A stretch of 58,656 nucleotides of DNA from DATGLE01 sp035294325. Its GTDB lineage: Bacteria; Chloroflexota; Ktedonobacteria; Ktedonobacterales; Ktedonobacteraceae. Every line of letters starts with the position of its first letter. Within the stretch, counting starts at the first letter, position 1. The notes below the pieces were generated by a model. That model was not told the DNA's origin and made no database searches. It saw nothing but the letters and a program-made list of their open reading frames with translations. The stretch spans positions 1 through 58,656 of the forward strand of contig DATGLE010000040.1 of assembly GCA_035294325.1 (NCBI GenBank), given 5' to 3'. Below are positions 22,866-32,071 of this stretch, in pieces. The position numbers and the translations under genes are program-made.

Positions 22866-25298
22866 ATGCTCACGTTCAAATTTCTGTATCGCAACCTGAA
22901 AGGTCTTCGCTTTCTGGTTGTGCTGGCTATGCTGGTTACTGTTGCGCAGGTTGGCGCGAATATCCTCACTGCTCTGCCCTTGAAATATATTCCCAGCAAG
23001 GTTAGCAATCCGGGCAATGATCCTGCATGTGGCGCACCCTTTCTCAACCCGATCCTTGACCGTTTTGATATTCCTCAGATTGATCCCTCGCTGATTGATC
23101 CTGTCACGCATCAACCGGTGCCGCCATCGATCACGCAGTGCCCGGTACCATCAACCGATGCCGCGGCGGCTGCCAATCCCGTACTGACGCATCACAGCAC
23201 GCTGGGAGTGATCGTTTTCTCGGTGCTCATGCTGATCGTCTTCGGCAGTTTGAGCGCCCTGCTGGGCTATATAGATCTGTTTCTTGCCGCCTATATCGCG
23301 CAGAATCTGACCGCGCGCTTACGCAATCAGCTTTTTGACCACTTGCAACGCCTCTCGCTGGACTGGCATGGCAAGCAGAAAAAGGGCGACCTGGTGCAGC
23401 GCATCACGGGCAATATTGCCGATATTGAGAAGTTCGTCACCGATGGCCTGGTCGACCTGCTCTCCGGCATTCTCACGCTTGTCGGGGTCACGGTGATTAT
23501 GCTGGTCATACAGCCGACGTATACCTTCATCTCGCTCGCCATTGCGCCGGCGCTCTTTATGATCGTGCTCATCTATACCAGAACAATCAAGGCGGAGTCC
23601 AAGAAGGCGGCCAGGGCGGCAGGGCAGGTGGCCGATATCGCGACGGAAGATATCAATGCGCTGACCGTCATCAAGGTTTTCACGCGTGAGGAGCGCGAGG
23701 CCATGCGCTTCGGCGGCTATGTTGACAAGAATCGCCAGGCGGCCATGAAGGCTACCGGCCTCCAGGCGCAGCTCGCGCCGCTGGCCGAGTTCCTCGTGTT
23801 TGTTGGCACCGCCATCGTAGTTGGCGTGGGCGGCTATGTCGCGGCCGGGAGAACCATAATTGTCGGGCCAATCACCATCGCCTCCGAGAGCGTTGATATC
23901 GGCACGCTGGTGCTCTTCCTCGTCTTCCTCAAAATGCTCTACCAGCCGATGCGCGACCTCTCGAAGCTCTCCAACCTGGCAAACAGCGCCGGCGCGGGAA
24001 TCGAGCGCATTCAAGAGGTGCTCGACCAGGCGCCAGAGGTGATCGATAGCCAGGCGCCGTATTATGGTCCACAGCGACTGCGGGGCGATATTACCTTCGA
24101 TAACGTCGTCTTCGGCTATACACCCGAGCAGGTTGTCCTTAAAGGCATCAACCTGCATATTCCAGCCGGACGCAAGATCGCGCTTGTTGGCCTTTCGGGC
24201 GGCGGCAAAACCACGCTGGTGAAGTTGATCCCGCGTTTCTACGAAGTCTGGCAGGGCGCTGTCAGAATCGATGGCGTTGATAATCGCATGTATCCTCTAC
24301 GCGTGCTGCGCCAGAATATCAGCATGGTGCTACAGGACTCCGTGCTCTTTGAGGGCACAATCCGCGAAAATATCGCCGTTGGCAAGCCGGGAGCAACGGA
24401 ACAGGAGATCGTCGAGGCGGCGAAGAAGGCGAATATTCACGATAGTATTGTCAACATACTGGGGGGCTATAACCGCATGGTGCGCGAACAGGGCAAGGAT
24501 CTATCGGGCGGGCAGCGCCAGCGCATCGCGATTGCGCGCGCGATCCTGCGCGATGCTCCCATTCTCGTGCTCGACGAGCCAACCGCGGCCCTCGATGTCG
24601 AATCCGAGGCGGAGGTTATGCATGCGCTGGATAAGCTCATCGTGGGACGCACAGTGCTTACCATTTCGCATCGCCTGAGCACCCTGGGCAACGTGGATGA
24701 GATCATCGTGCTCAAAGATGGACGCATCGCGGAACGCGGCACCTTCCAGGAGTTGAAGCGCCTGGGCGGCGTCTTCGCCTCGCTGCTTGAGGAGCAGAAT
24801 CGCTATAACCTGGAGAAAGCGGGAGAGAAGTCGATCATCCGCTCGGCCTATGTCTTCCCACCCCGCGAATACGATCAGCGCCAGGTGCCTGCACCCGTCG
24901 CCGCCTATAATAGAGCGCCGGATTCGCCTCTTCCGACTTCTCCCTCGCAGGCAAGTCTACGCTATGACGGGCAGACGCAGTATCAGAAGGGCGCTGCCGC
25001 GCCTGCCGCGTCTGTACAGATCGAAGTGGACGGGAAGGTTATTGGCGAGCGGCGCCTGGATAAGCCGCTGCTGACGATAGGCCGCCTGGCCGCTAACGAT
25101 ATTCAGATACCGAATCAGCGTGTCTCACGCGTCCACGCAAAGATCTACTCGCAGGATGGCGCATGGATTGTTGAGGACGCGGATAGCGTCAACGGCATCG
25201 TCTATCGCGGCAACCGTGTCGAACGCTGCTCGCTCAGCAATGGTGATCGCGTCTATATCGGGCCTGCTGCCGTGCTGCACTACAGGATGATGGTGTAA
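22866..25298 (+). CDS. ABC exporter with a C-terminal FHA domain
   Basis: 810 residues. The N-terminal half is an ABC-exporter membrane domain with six helices; an unusual ~90-residue insertion rich in Pro (~45-115) separates helices 1 and 2. The nucleotide-binding domain has Walker A GLSGGGKTT (~440), signature LSGGQRQRIAIARA (~545), Walker B ILVLDEPTAALD and the H-loop TISHRLST. After a ~90-residue Pro-rich linker comes a forkhead-associated domain (~722-810: LTIGRLAANDIQIPNQRVSR, VHAKIYSQDG, SVNGIVYRGN). FHA domains bind phosphothreonine, so activity may be set by a Ser/Thr kinase. The substrate is unknown. AAAGGAAAG precedes the ATG. Confidence 0.9.
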   Translation: MLTFKFLYRNLKGLRFLVVLAMLVTVAQVGANILTALPLKYIPSKVSNPGNDPACGAPFLNPILDRFDIPQIDPSLIDPVTHQPVPPSITQCPVPSTDAAAAANPVLTHHSTLGVIVFSVLMLIVFGSLSALLGYIDLFLAAYIAQNLTARLRNQLFDHLQRLSLDWHGKQKKGDLVQRITGNIADIEKFVTDGLVDLLSGILTLVGVTVIMLVIQPTYTFISLAIAPALFMIVLIYTRTIKAESKKAARAAGQVADIATEDINALTVIKVFTREEREAMRFGGYVDKNRQAAMKATGLQAQLAPLAEFLVFVGTAIVVGVGGYVAAGRTIIVGPITIASESVDIGTLVLFLVFLKMLYQPMRDLSKLSNLANSAGAGIERIQEVLDQAPEVIDSQAPYYGPQRLRGDITFDNVVFGYTPEQVVLKGINLHIPAGRKIALVGLSGGGKTTLVKLIPRFYEVWQGAVRIDGVDNRMYPLRVLRQNISMVLQDSVLFEGTIRENIAVGKPGATEQEIVEAAKKANIHDSIVNILGGYNRMVREQGKDLSGGQRQRIAIARAILRDAPILVLDEPTAALDVESEAEVMHALDKLIVGRTVLTISHRLSTLGNVDEIIVLKDGRIAERGTFQELKRLGGVFASLLEEQNRYNLEKAGEKSIIRSAYVFPPREYDQRQVPAPVAAYNRAPDSPLPTSPSQASLRYDGQTQYQKGAAAPAASVQIEVDGKVIGERRLDKPLLTIGRLAANDIQIPNQRVSRVHAKIYSQDGAWIVEDADSVNGIVYRGNRVERCSLSNGDRVYIGPAAVLHYRMMV

Positions 25299-25361
25299 GG
25301 CCGATGAACTGGCATACATACCGCTTCGAACAGTCAGAGCAGTAGTCGCGGGGCGGCAAAC

Positions 25362-25397
25362 GACAGGAACCACGCCCCTGCGGGCGTGGTTCCTGTC
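25362..25397. terminator. 16-bp perfect hairpin between convergent genes
   Basis: GACAGGAACCACGCCC-CTGC-GGGCGTGGTTCCTGTC, 64 bp after the ABC-FHA stop and 31 bp from the sodA stop. Likely bidirectional. Confidence 0.6.
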
Positions 25398-25428
25398 GCC
25401 TGGCTCTACAAGAACAGTAAAATGCGCG

Positions 25429-26043
25429 CTACTTGCCGCGAGCCTGGGCATAACGCCTTTCGATCTCATCCCAGTTAAGCACATTCCACCAGGCATTGAG
25501 ATACTCGGGCCGGCGGTTCTGGTATTTGAGATAGTAGGCGTGCTCCCACACGTCGACGCCCATGATCGGATAGAGGCCGTCCATCAGCGGGCTATCCTGG
25601 TTGGCGGTGGAAATAACCTGGAGATTGCCACCGCTATCCAGAACGAGCCAGGCCCAGCCGGAGCCGAAGCGTTTTGCGCCCGCGTCGTTAAGCGCGGCCT
25701 TGAAGGCGTCGAAGGAGCCAAATTTGGCATTGATGGCGTTTGCCAGGTCGCCCGAAGGCTGACCGCCACCGTGGGGCTTCATGATCTGCCAGAACATGCT
25801 GTGATTGGAATGACCACCGCCATTGTTGCGCACCGCCGTGCGAATGTTCTCGGGTACTTCGTTGATACGGCGCAGTAGATCATCTACCGCGAGGTCAGCG
25901 AACCGGGTGCCCTGTACAGCAGCATTCAGGTTGTTGACGTAGGTCCCATGATGCTTGTCGTGATGGATCTGCATCGTCTGGGTGTCGATGTAGGGTTCCA
26001 GTGCGTTGTAGTCATACGGTAGGGGTGGAAGCTCGAAAGCCAT
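25429..26043 (-). CDS. sodA: Superoxide dismutase (Mn/Fe)
   Basis: 204 residues, normal length for the family. It converts superoxide to peroxide and oxygen in the cytoplasm. Metal ligands are H27 (MQIHHDKHHGTYV), H81 (GGGHSNHSMFW), and the Asp and His of MGVDVWEHAYYLKYQNRR. The GGGHSN context and the overall pattern favour manganese, but metal use cannot be decided from sequence alone. AGGAGAAA lies before the ATG. Monocistronic; convergent with the ABC-FHA gene. Confidence 0.97.
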   Translation of the reverse strand: MAFELPPLPYDYNALEPYIDTQTMQIHHDKHHGTYVNNLNAAVQGTRFADLAVDDLLRRINEVPENIRTAVRNNGGGHSNHSMFWQIMKPHGGGQPSGDLANAINAKFGSFDAFKAALNDAGAKRFGSGWAWLVLDSGGNLQVISTANQDSPLMDGLYPIMGVDVWEHAYYLKYQNRRPEYLNAWWNVLNWDEIERRYAQARGK

Positions 26044-26549
26044 AACACATTTCTCCTTACTACAATATTATTGTGAGGTCCTGTGCCTCTAGCTGAGGGT
26101 TAATGCACTTTAACCGGATAACCAGAAACGTTAGATAGGCGTAGCCGCGCGATTTATCGCGCAGTCAAAGCCCTCCGTAAGCCGGCTCAGCGCGATAAAT
26201 CGCGCGGCTACGCATGGAAGGGATGCCCTGGTTAAATTGTTAAAATACATCAACCCTTAGAGCCTGAAACTGATCCATGCATAGCGCTCGTGAGCGTGCA
26301 ATACCTACACGTCTAGTTGTATGCGATAAGCGAGGCGATTGTCAAGCAGAAGGATTGTTCTTCATCGAAGGACAGCTCTGCCACAGCGCGTCGCCACCTC
26401 TATTAGTATAGCGCAGATGCGCCAGCCTTTGCAGGCACATAGGGCATATCGGGTATGCATCTTCTTTTTGCACGCCTCGCCACCTGCGGCATTGAGCTGT
26501 CAAAGGGGCAATATCGGCTCTGCAAAAAGATGAGGGACATCCGGGCATA
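26044..26549. repeat. Intergenic region with a 24-bp inverted repeat
   Basis: No gene is seen in these 506 bp. Arms 26139-26162 and 26190-26213 (GCGTAGCCGCGCGATTTATC...) are exact complements separated by 27 nt. The GTAGCCGCGCGATTTATCGC type is common in bacterial intergenic repeats. No T-run is present. Confidence 0.55.
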
Positions 26550-27812
26550 TCATTCCTGCCCCTGCGGGGGCCGCTTCAGGTCTTCGAGTGTATTGAGCAC
26601 AATATCGATCTCCTCCAGGGTATTGTAGAAATGCGGCGAGAGGCGTACCGCACTGCCGCGCGCCGAAACGTGGATCTGGCGCTCTGCCAGTTGGGCGGTG
26701 AGGCGAGCTGCGTTGTACTCCGGGCGCTCGGGATGCGGCAGGAAGCAGACGATGCCCGAGCGCTCTCCCTCGCCCCGTGGCGTGATGACCGGATAGCCCA
26801 GCCGCTCCAGGCCGGCGATCATGTAACCGGTCAGGCCAAGCAGCCGCTCCTCAACCGCTGGCATCCCCCCGTCGAGGCACTCGAAGATCCCCAGGGCGGC
26901 ATCCAGGCCGACGATAGGAAAAAAATTGGGAAAGCTGTACTCGAAGCGAGCCGCTCCAGCCTTCAAGGGCTGCTGGTAGTTCAGGAAATCATACGGTTCC
27001 TGTACGCTAAACCAACCCCGCCTTCTCGTCTTTAATTGTGAAAGCAGTGCATCGGAAACGTAGAGGATGCCGGTGGTATGCGGGCCAAGCAGCCATTTAT
27101 GCGCGCCGGCGGCCAGAAAATCCACGCCGAGTCGCTGTACATCCACATCCAGCGCGCCGAGCGCCTGCATCGCATCGGTGCCGCACAGTACGCCGCGCTC
27201 ATGACAGCAGGCGGCGATGGCAGCGATATCATTGCGGTAGCCCGTCGCGAACTCGACGAGGCTCAGGCTCACGAGGCGCGTGCGTTCGGTAATGCGTGCG
27301 AGCACATCGGCGGTAGCAATGCGGTAGTCGCGCGCCGGCACGGTCTCGACCTGCACCCCCAACTCTTGCAGGTTCAGCCAGGGATAGACGTTGCTGGGGA
27401 ATTCTCCCTCGGCGACGAGCACAGCATCGCCCGCCCGCCAGTCGAGGCCCTGGGCAATGAGCATAAGGCCATCGCCTGTGCTCGCCGTCAAGGCGATCTG
27501 GTCGGGACGCGCATGGATCAGGCTGGCGAGACGACGGTGCGCTCCCGCCCGGTACTGGTGCCAGCGCTCCATATGCACGCCGCCGAATGCGCTCACATCG
27601 TCGATATAGTCGTGCATGGCGCGGGCGACGGGGCGAGGCAGCGGACCGGTAGAAGCATGGTTCATGTAGATGCCGCTGCGCGTCACCGGGAAGAAGAACT
27701 GGCGTAACTCCTGCACGTCCTCATCTTCGGAGTAAAATTCATGCTCGCCCTCTTCGATGAGGAGAAGAGAGTGCAGCATATCGTCTAGTACGGGAAGAGA
27801 TGGAGTATACAT
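26550..27812 (-). CDS. Class V aminotransferase / cysteine desulfurase-like PLP enzyme
   Basis: 420 residues. PLP fold type I: YMNHASTGPLPRPVARAMHD at ~49, the substrate region TASTGDGLMLIAQGLDW, the phosphate and ring contacts SLVEFATGYRND and GTDAMQALGALDVDV, and the Schiff-base Lys in AAGAHKWLLGPHTTG. The family includes SufS-type desulfurases, isopenicillin N epimerase and selenocysteine lyase. No active-site Cys loop typical of SufS is obvious, and no Suf scaffold genes are adjacent, so the reaction is open. GGAAC precedes the ATG. Confidence 0.85.
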   Translation of the reverse strand: MYTPSLPVLDDMLHSLLLIEEGEHEFYSEDEDVQELRQFFFPVTRSGIYMNHASTGPLPRPVARAMHDYIDDVSAFGGVHMERWHQYRAGAHRRLASLIHARPDQIALTASTGDGLMLIAQGLDWRAGDAVLVAEGEFPSNVYPWLNLQELGVQVETVPARDYRIATADVLARITERTRLVSLSLVEFATGYRNDIAAIAACCHERGVLCGTDAMQALGALDVDVQRLGVDFLAAGAHKWLLGPHTTGILYVSDALLSQLKTRRRGWFSVQEPYDFLNYQQPLKAGAARFEYSFPNFFPIVGLDAALGIFECLDGGMPAVEERLLGLTGYMIAGLERLGYPVITPRGEGERSGIVCFLPHPERPEYNAARLTAQLAERQIHVSARGSAVRLSPHFYNTLEEIDIVLNTLEDLKRPPQGQE

Positions 27813-28028
27813 CGTTGTTCCTTTCTGGCTGCATTATAGCTGATACGAGGCGCCGTTTCCAGGTACCGTTATCAGGGACACGGCCCCACCGGTCCCCCAG
27901 GAGGGATAAATGCATAAATATCTATCTTTCCTCGGCGAAACGTGGTATATTCAAACTGCAATTTCGCTTGCCGGCGAAATTGTAGAGGTAAAGGCATCTA
28001 CGTACAACTGTGATCGTTGGAGCAACGT

Positions 28029-28428
28029 ATGGCCCATGAGAAAGCAGAGAAAGCAGCAGGAGACTACAGCAGAGTCAAAACTATTCTCCTGGTGGAGGAC
28101 GATGCGAGTATCGGTGAGGTGCTGGCCCAGGCTATTGCACAGGAGACGCCGTATCTGGCTGTGCTGGTTCCCGACGCCTTTGAAGCGCTACAGACCATCA
28201 AGGGTGTTAAACCGAATCTGCTCGTCCTGGATTACCACTTGCCGCGTATGAATGGTATCGAACTCTATGATCGCCTGCATAGCATGCAGGATCTGTCACA
28301 GATTCCCGCCATTATGATTAGCGCCCGTTTACCTCATCAAGAGCTAAAAAAAGCGTGATATCCTCGGCATGAACAAACCTATCGATCTGGACGAATTCTT
28401 ACAAAATATAGAACGACTTCTGGTATGA
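28029..28428 (+). pseudogene. Single-domain response regulator with a frameshift at an A7 run
   Basis: A CheY-like receiver: VKTILLVEDDASIGEVLAQA (acidic pair), phospho-acceptor Asp in NLLVLDYHLPRMNG, and the switch Ser in IMISA. The frame stops at 28358 just after HQELKKA. One base removed from the A7 run at 28346-28352 restores R-D-I-L-G-M, NKPIDLDEFLQNIERLLV and a stop at 28428, including the conserved Lys-Pro. The full domain is therefore present but broken by one extra A. A real mutation, a homopolymer sequencing error or slippage on the A-run are all possible. The ATG at 28029 with GGAG upstream is preferred over a TTG at 28017. Confidence 0.8.
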
Positions 28429-28535
28429 TTGCAAGAGAGTAAGCTATTTCGTTATGGGAGGCTACTTCCCTGAGGAGGTCTGATTTCCAACACCTGCTTC
28501 CTCTCTCGGGCCGTTTGTGTGCGAAATCCCATCAG

Positions 28536-28623
28536 AGGTGGATGTGATCGGGGTGAACAAAATACGCGCAGCGTATTTTGTTCACCCCGATCACATCCAC
28601 CTGGCGAGCGCCGCAGGCGTGAG
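28536..28623. repeat. Three-hairpin cassette, copy 2
   Basis: 32-bp perfect arms 28536-28567 and 28571-28602 (AGGTGGATGTGATCGGGGTG...) with loop GCA, then the conserved right flank GGCGAGCGCCGCAGGCGTGAG. The left flank is not conserved here. It ends ~33 bp before the end of the convergent ArsR gene. Confidence 0.75.
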
Positions 28624-28656
28624 GAGCAAGCGGTGATGTTCGGGGATCAGACACAT

Positions 28657-29043
28657 CTAAGAGCGTGTAGAGTAGTCGCTGTAGAGCGCTTCCAGCAAGT
28701 CCTGAAAGGCCCGCACCAGCTTATGGTTGCGCAGCCGGTAGTAGACCACGTTCCCTTCGCGGCGCGGGGTGACTAATCCTGCCCGGGTAAGTTGTCGTAA
28801 ATGCTCGGAGGTCGTAGCCGGAGAGAGACCGATCAGTCTTGCGATCTCACCCGAACGCCTCTCAGGCAGAGCATTGGCGTCGCCCTCGTGAGGCTCGGCC
28901 AGCAGTTCCAGAATATAGCGGCGACTGGTATCGCATACCGTGTCGAGAAAATCGTCCACGAACTTATCAACTTCGGGGGGGCGGTGTGGTGAAGTTTTCT
29001 GTGTGGTATTGTCAGGAGTGGGGGATGATGGAGTAGCAGGCAT
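28657..29043 (-). CDS. ArsR/SmtB-family transcriptional regulator
   Basis: 128 residues from the ATG at 29043, which follows GGAGGAGAAA; an upstream in-frame extension through repeat DNA is discarded. A disordered ~25-residue N-terminus precedes the winged HTH: FLDTVCDTSRRYILELLAEP, GEIARLIGLSPATTSEHLRQ, LTRAGLVTPRREGNVVYYRL. No ArsR-type metal Cys pair (ELCVCDL) is seen in the recognition helix, so metal sensing is unlikely. The target is unknown, and no divergent neighbour gene suggests one. Confidence 0.85.
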   Translation of the reverse strand: MPATPSSPTPDNTTQKTSPHRPPEVDKFVDDFLDTVCDTSRRYILELLAEPHEGDANALPERRSGEIARLIGLSPATTSEHLRQLTRAGLVTPRREGNVVYYRLRNHKLVRAFQDLLEALYSDYSTRS

Positions 29044-29625
29044 GTCTTTCTCCTCCCTATTCAAGATAATAACAGATGCCAGGTGCATGTTTCGCTGACC
29101 GCTCGCCGCTGCGCGGCTCGCCAGGATGAAGAGTCTGCGGGCACAGCGCCTCAGGCGCTGTGCCCGCAGACTCTTCACCGAAGGGTACGCCTGAGGCGCT
29201 GTGCCCGCAGACTCTTCACCGAAGGGGTGCGCCGCAGGCGCACAAAAACATGCGCATAGAGTTAACAAAGAAAAAAAGTCCACAGAGAATCCTACTATCC
29301 CCGGCGGAGATTGGCAAGGCTTGCCTGAAATGCCTGAGATGTAAGCGCAAGAGTACTATGCCTATCGCGAAAAATCGTCCCATTGCTCCGGCCTGCCAGT
29401 TGGCGCGCCGCGAAAAATCGGCGGCGCATAGCGCTCTTATCTGTGTTATAATGCCGCTAGCGAAGGGCGCAGGGGAGTCTTTTCCCTGCCGGGGGCACGG
29501 GTGTCCCTCGAAACCTTCCTTTCCTTTCTGTGGGAGAGAGGGGTGCAGGGGAGTCTTTCCCCTGCCGGGGGCACGGGGGTGTCCCTCGAAACCTTCCTTT
29601 CCTTTCTGTGGGAGAGGCATACGCG
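29044..29625. repeat. Repeat-filled intergenic region
   Basis: No gene is seen in these 582 bp. A perfect 23-bp-arm hairpin (29128-29150 / 29154-29176, GAAGAGTCTGCGGGCACAGC...) is followed by a direct copy of its right arm (29192-29220), with flanks CGCTGCGCGGCTCGCCAG and GGTGCGCCGCAGGCGCACA. A ~70-bp direct repeat then follows at 29469-29538 and 29545-29616 (GCAGGGGAGTCTTTTCCCTG ... CTTTCTGTGGGAGAG). The second copy ends in the ribosome site of the next gene. Confidence 0.7.
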
Positions 29626-30321
29626 ATGTTTATCGGGAAAATCGTGAAATCGGACTCGCATATCAACTACGTCTGCCAGATCTACGGACCGCATGAAGTC
29701 GAGTTTGAGCCAGGCCCCGCCGACTACGCCTTTGGCCGCTTCGTGCGCATCGCCATTCGTTCCGCGCAGAACGATGACACAGGCGACCTGGATATCGCCT
29801 TTGGCATCAGCCAGAAGCCAGTCACCTACGCCGTCGGCGTCATCTACGACACTATTTTGCTCAATCCCGCCTTCGGCTCGCTTGGCCCACGTCTCTCGAA
29901 CGAGACGCAGGTGGAACTCTTCTCGCCTGATTACATCGCCGAGAAGGCTGTGCTGATTTACGTAATGGTCCTGGGCATGATGGAGCAGCAGAAGGAGGCC
30001 GATGGGAGCACCACCTTTCTTTCGGCGATGCATGGCGTGCCGCTGCTCTCGCTCGAACTGGGCAGCGAGATCGAGACCATGAGCGACGAAGAGGTGCAGG
30101 CATTCCATTTCTTTCGCGATCCCGGCGAGCCTGACAGCGAACGTCCATATCTGCACATGGGCTACCTGCCGCATATCATTGCGCAGCGCAGCAGCCTCCT
30201 GCCGATGGTCACGCTGCGTATTATAGACCAGTTGGAGCGCTTATTTCCCCAGAATCTTGCGTTACTCTCAATTGTGAAGCGTAACTTTGCCTGGCGTCTC
30301 AAAGTCGAAACCACAGGTTAG
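29626..30321 (+). CDS. Unassigned protein cotranscribed with HerA, possible HAS-barrel-like N-terminus
   Basis: 231 residues from the ATG at 29626. The start MFIGKIVKSDSHINYVCQIY, then GPHEVEFEPGPADYAFGRFV and RIAI, has the short-strand pattern of the beta-barrel found at the N-terminus of HerA-type ATPases. The rest is helical (AEKAVLIYVMVLGMMEQQKE, QRSSLLPMVTLRIIDQLERL). It ends 14 bp before herA. In many prokaryotes HerA pairs with the nuclease NurA; this protein shows no NurA motifs. It is probably a HerA partner or loader. The relation to HerA is supported by position only. Confidence 0.6.
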   Translation: MFIGKIVKSDSHINYVCQIYGPHEVEFEPGPADYAFGRFVRIAIRSAQNDDTGDLDIAFGISQKPVTYAVGVIYDTILLNPAFGSLGPRLSNETQVELFSPDYIAEKAVLIYVMVLGMMEQQKEADGSTTFLSAMHGVPLLSLELGSEIETMSDEEVQAFHFFRDPGEPDSERPYLHMGYLPHIIAQRSSLLPMVTLRIIDQLERLFPQNLALLSIVKRNFAWRLKVETTG

Positions 30322-30335
30322 CGGAGGTTCCTGCC

Positions 30336-32069
30336 ATGATCGATCAAAACGGCTCTGCGCCTACCCGCGTGCATGCATCGCGGAGACCTGTGGGCATTAC
30401 CAAAGGACCGGGCGAAACGGCGCACGAGTATACCTTTGTGTCGCGCGACGACGAGCAGGTACTCAAGAACGGCGAATATGTGTACTACGAACTCGCCGAC
30501 CCGGAGCAGCGCGAGGCCAGCGGCTCTGCTCTCGTGCGGCGCGTGCTGGGCCGTATCGTCAAGCGCGTCCCTTTGCAACTCTACCCCGATACCTTCCTGG
30601 GCGAGCCGGAAATTGCCCCGGGCGAGGTTGCGGCGATGGTTGGCTACAAGGCGCGCACCAACGAACTCTTCGAACTGCACGTTGCGATCATGGGCTACTA
30701 CGACGCCGCTACCGGCTCGTTCATCAACCCCTGGATCCCTCCGCAATCGGGCAAACAGATCTTTCTTGCCGACGACCAGATGCTCGCTGAAATCCTCAGT
30801 CGTAAGCAGCACGGCCAGCCCGGCTCCGCCACCATCGGCTCCCTGCTCACGCGGACCCCCGGCGCTGTGCCTATCGTGCTCTCGGTCAAGGATGTGGTGA
30901 GCACGCACCTGGCGATCATTGCCAGCACGGGGGCCGGCAAAAGCTACCTGGCGAGTGTGCTGATCGAGGAACTGATGCAGCCGCGCAACAAAGCCTGCGT
31001 GCTGATTATCGATCCGCACGGCGAATACGGCACGCTGGACCAGATTGCCAACGCACCACACTTCGCCGAGCCGGGCGATGGGCAGGGCAGCGGCTACCGG
31101 CCTCGCGTTATTGTCTACAAGCCGGAGCAGGTCAAGGTGCGCATCTCGACGCTGAATATGGGCGACATGCGCTCGCTGCTGCCGGAGATGACGGAGAAGC
31201 AGCAATACCTGCTCAGCCGCGCGCTGCGCAAAGTCGAGGAGGCGAAGCGCGGCACGCCGTGGAGCGTGGCCGATCTGAAGCAGGCAATCAAGGCCGTCTC
31301 CAGGCAGAAGAACGACGAGGATGGCGAGGGCGCCGACGACTCCAGCACCGTTCACGCGCTCACCTGGCGCATCGAACAGCGCTTCGAGCACAGCTTTACC
31401 TTTGATGACACGCAGCACCTCGACTTGCCGGAGATCTTCAGGCCGGGGCAGTGTACGGTGCTGCAACTCAACGAGATCGACGAACGCGATCAGCAGGTGA
31501 TCGTCGCCACGCTGCTGCGCCGGCTCAATAAGGCGCGCATGGATACTGAGCGCGGCAAGGTGCATGCCGGCGAATTCTACCTGCCCTATCCCGTTTTTGT
31601 GCTGATCGAGGAGGCGCATCACTTCGCGCCCGGCGGCACCGAGGTCGTCTCGACGGCCATTCTCAAGCAAGTGCTGGCCGAGGGGCGCAAATTTGGCATC
31701 GGCGTCGGACTCATCAGCCAGCGCCCCGGCAAGCTCGATGCCGACGTGCTCAGCCAGTGCCAGACGCAGTGCATCATGCGCATCGTCAATGAGATCGACC
31801 AGAAGAGCGTGGCCGCCGCTATCGAGGGCGTCGGACGCGATCTGCTGGACAACCTGCCCGCGCTCTCCAAAGGCCAGGTCATTGTGGCTGGCGCGGGCGT
31901 CAATACGCCTGTAATCTGTCGTGTACGCCAGCGCTTCACGAAGCATGGCGGGGAGAGCAAAGATGCCCCCGATATGTGGCAGCAGTATTTTAGTGCCGAT
32001 AAGCAGGAGAGCCGCCGCCGCAGCGAGGCCCCGCTCAACGGCAACCGGGGCTTCCAGTTGATGAGGTAG
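30336..32069 (+). CDS. herA: HerA-like DNA translocase ATPase
   Basis: 577 residues. The N-terminal HAS-barrel spans ~20-165 (YTFVSRDDEQVLKNGEYVYY). The FtsK/HerA ATPase core has Walker A IASTGAGKSYLAS, IIDPHGEYGTL, Walker B VFVLIEEAHHFAPGG, sensor GLISQRPGKLD and the arginine-finger region. HerA hexamers move along DNA and, with a nuclease partner, resect ends or act in defence. Here the partner is the unassigned gene 14 bp upstream, and a small membrane protein follows 2 bp downstream. No NurA, SIR2 or DUF4297 gene is visible in the window. Confidence 0.9.
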   Translation: MIDQNGSAPTRVHASRRPVGITKGPGETAHEYTFVSRDDEQVLKNGEYVYYELADPEQREASGSALVRRVLGRIVKRVPLQLYPDTFLGEPEIAPGEVAAMVGYKARTNELFELHVAIMGYYDAATGSFINPWIPPQSGKQIFLADDQMLAEILSRKQHGQPGSATIGSLLTRTPGAVPIVLSVKDVVSTHLAIIASTGAGKSYLASVLIEELMQPRNKACVLIIDPHGEYGTLDQIANAPHFAEPGDGQGSGYRPRVIVYKPEQVKVRISTLNMGDMRSLLPEMTEKQQYLLSRALRKVEEAKRGTPWSVADLKQAIKAVSRQKNDEDGEGADDSSTVHALTWRIEQRFEHSFTFDDTQHLDLPEIFRPGQCTVLQLNEIDERDQQVIVATLLRRLNKARMDTERGKVHAGEFYLPYPVFVLIEEAHHFAPGGTEVVSTAILKQVLAEGRKFGIGVGLISQRPGKLDADVLSQCQTQCIMRIVNEIDQKSVAAAIEGVGRDLLDNLPALSKGQVIVAGAGVNTPVICRVRQRFTKHGGESKDAPDMWQQYFSADKQESRRRSEAPLNGNRGFQLMR

Positions 32070-32071
32070 CC

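Noticed and set aside
30318..31946. 542-codon open frame on the minus strand
   Set aside because: It lies antisense to herA, a mirror open frame caused by high G+C codon use.
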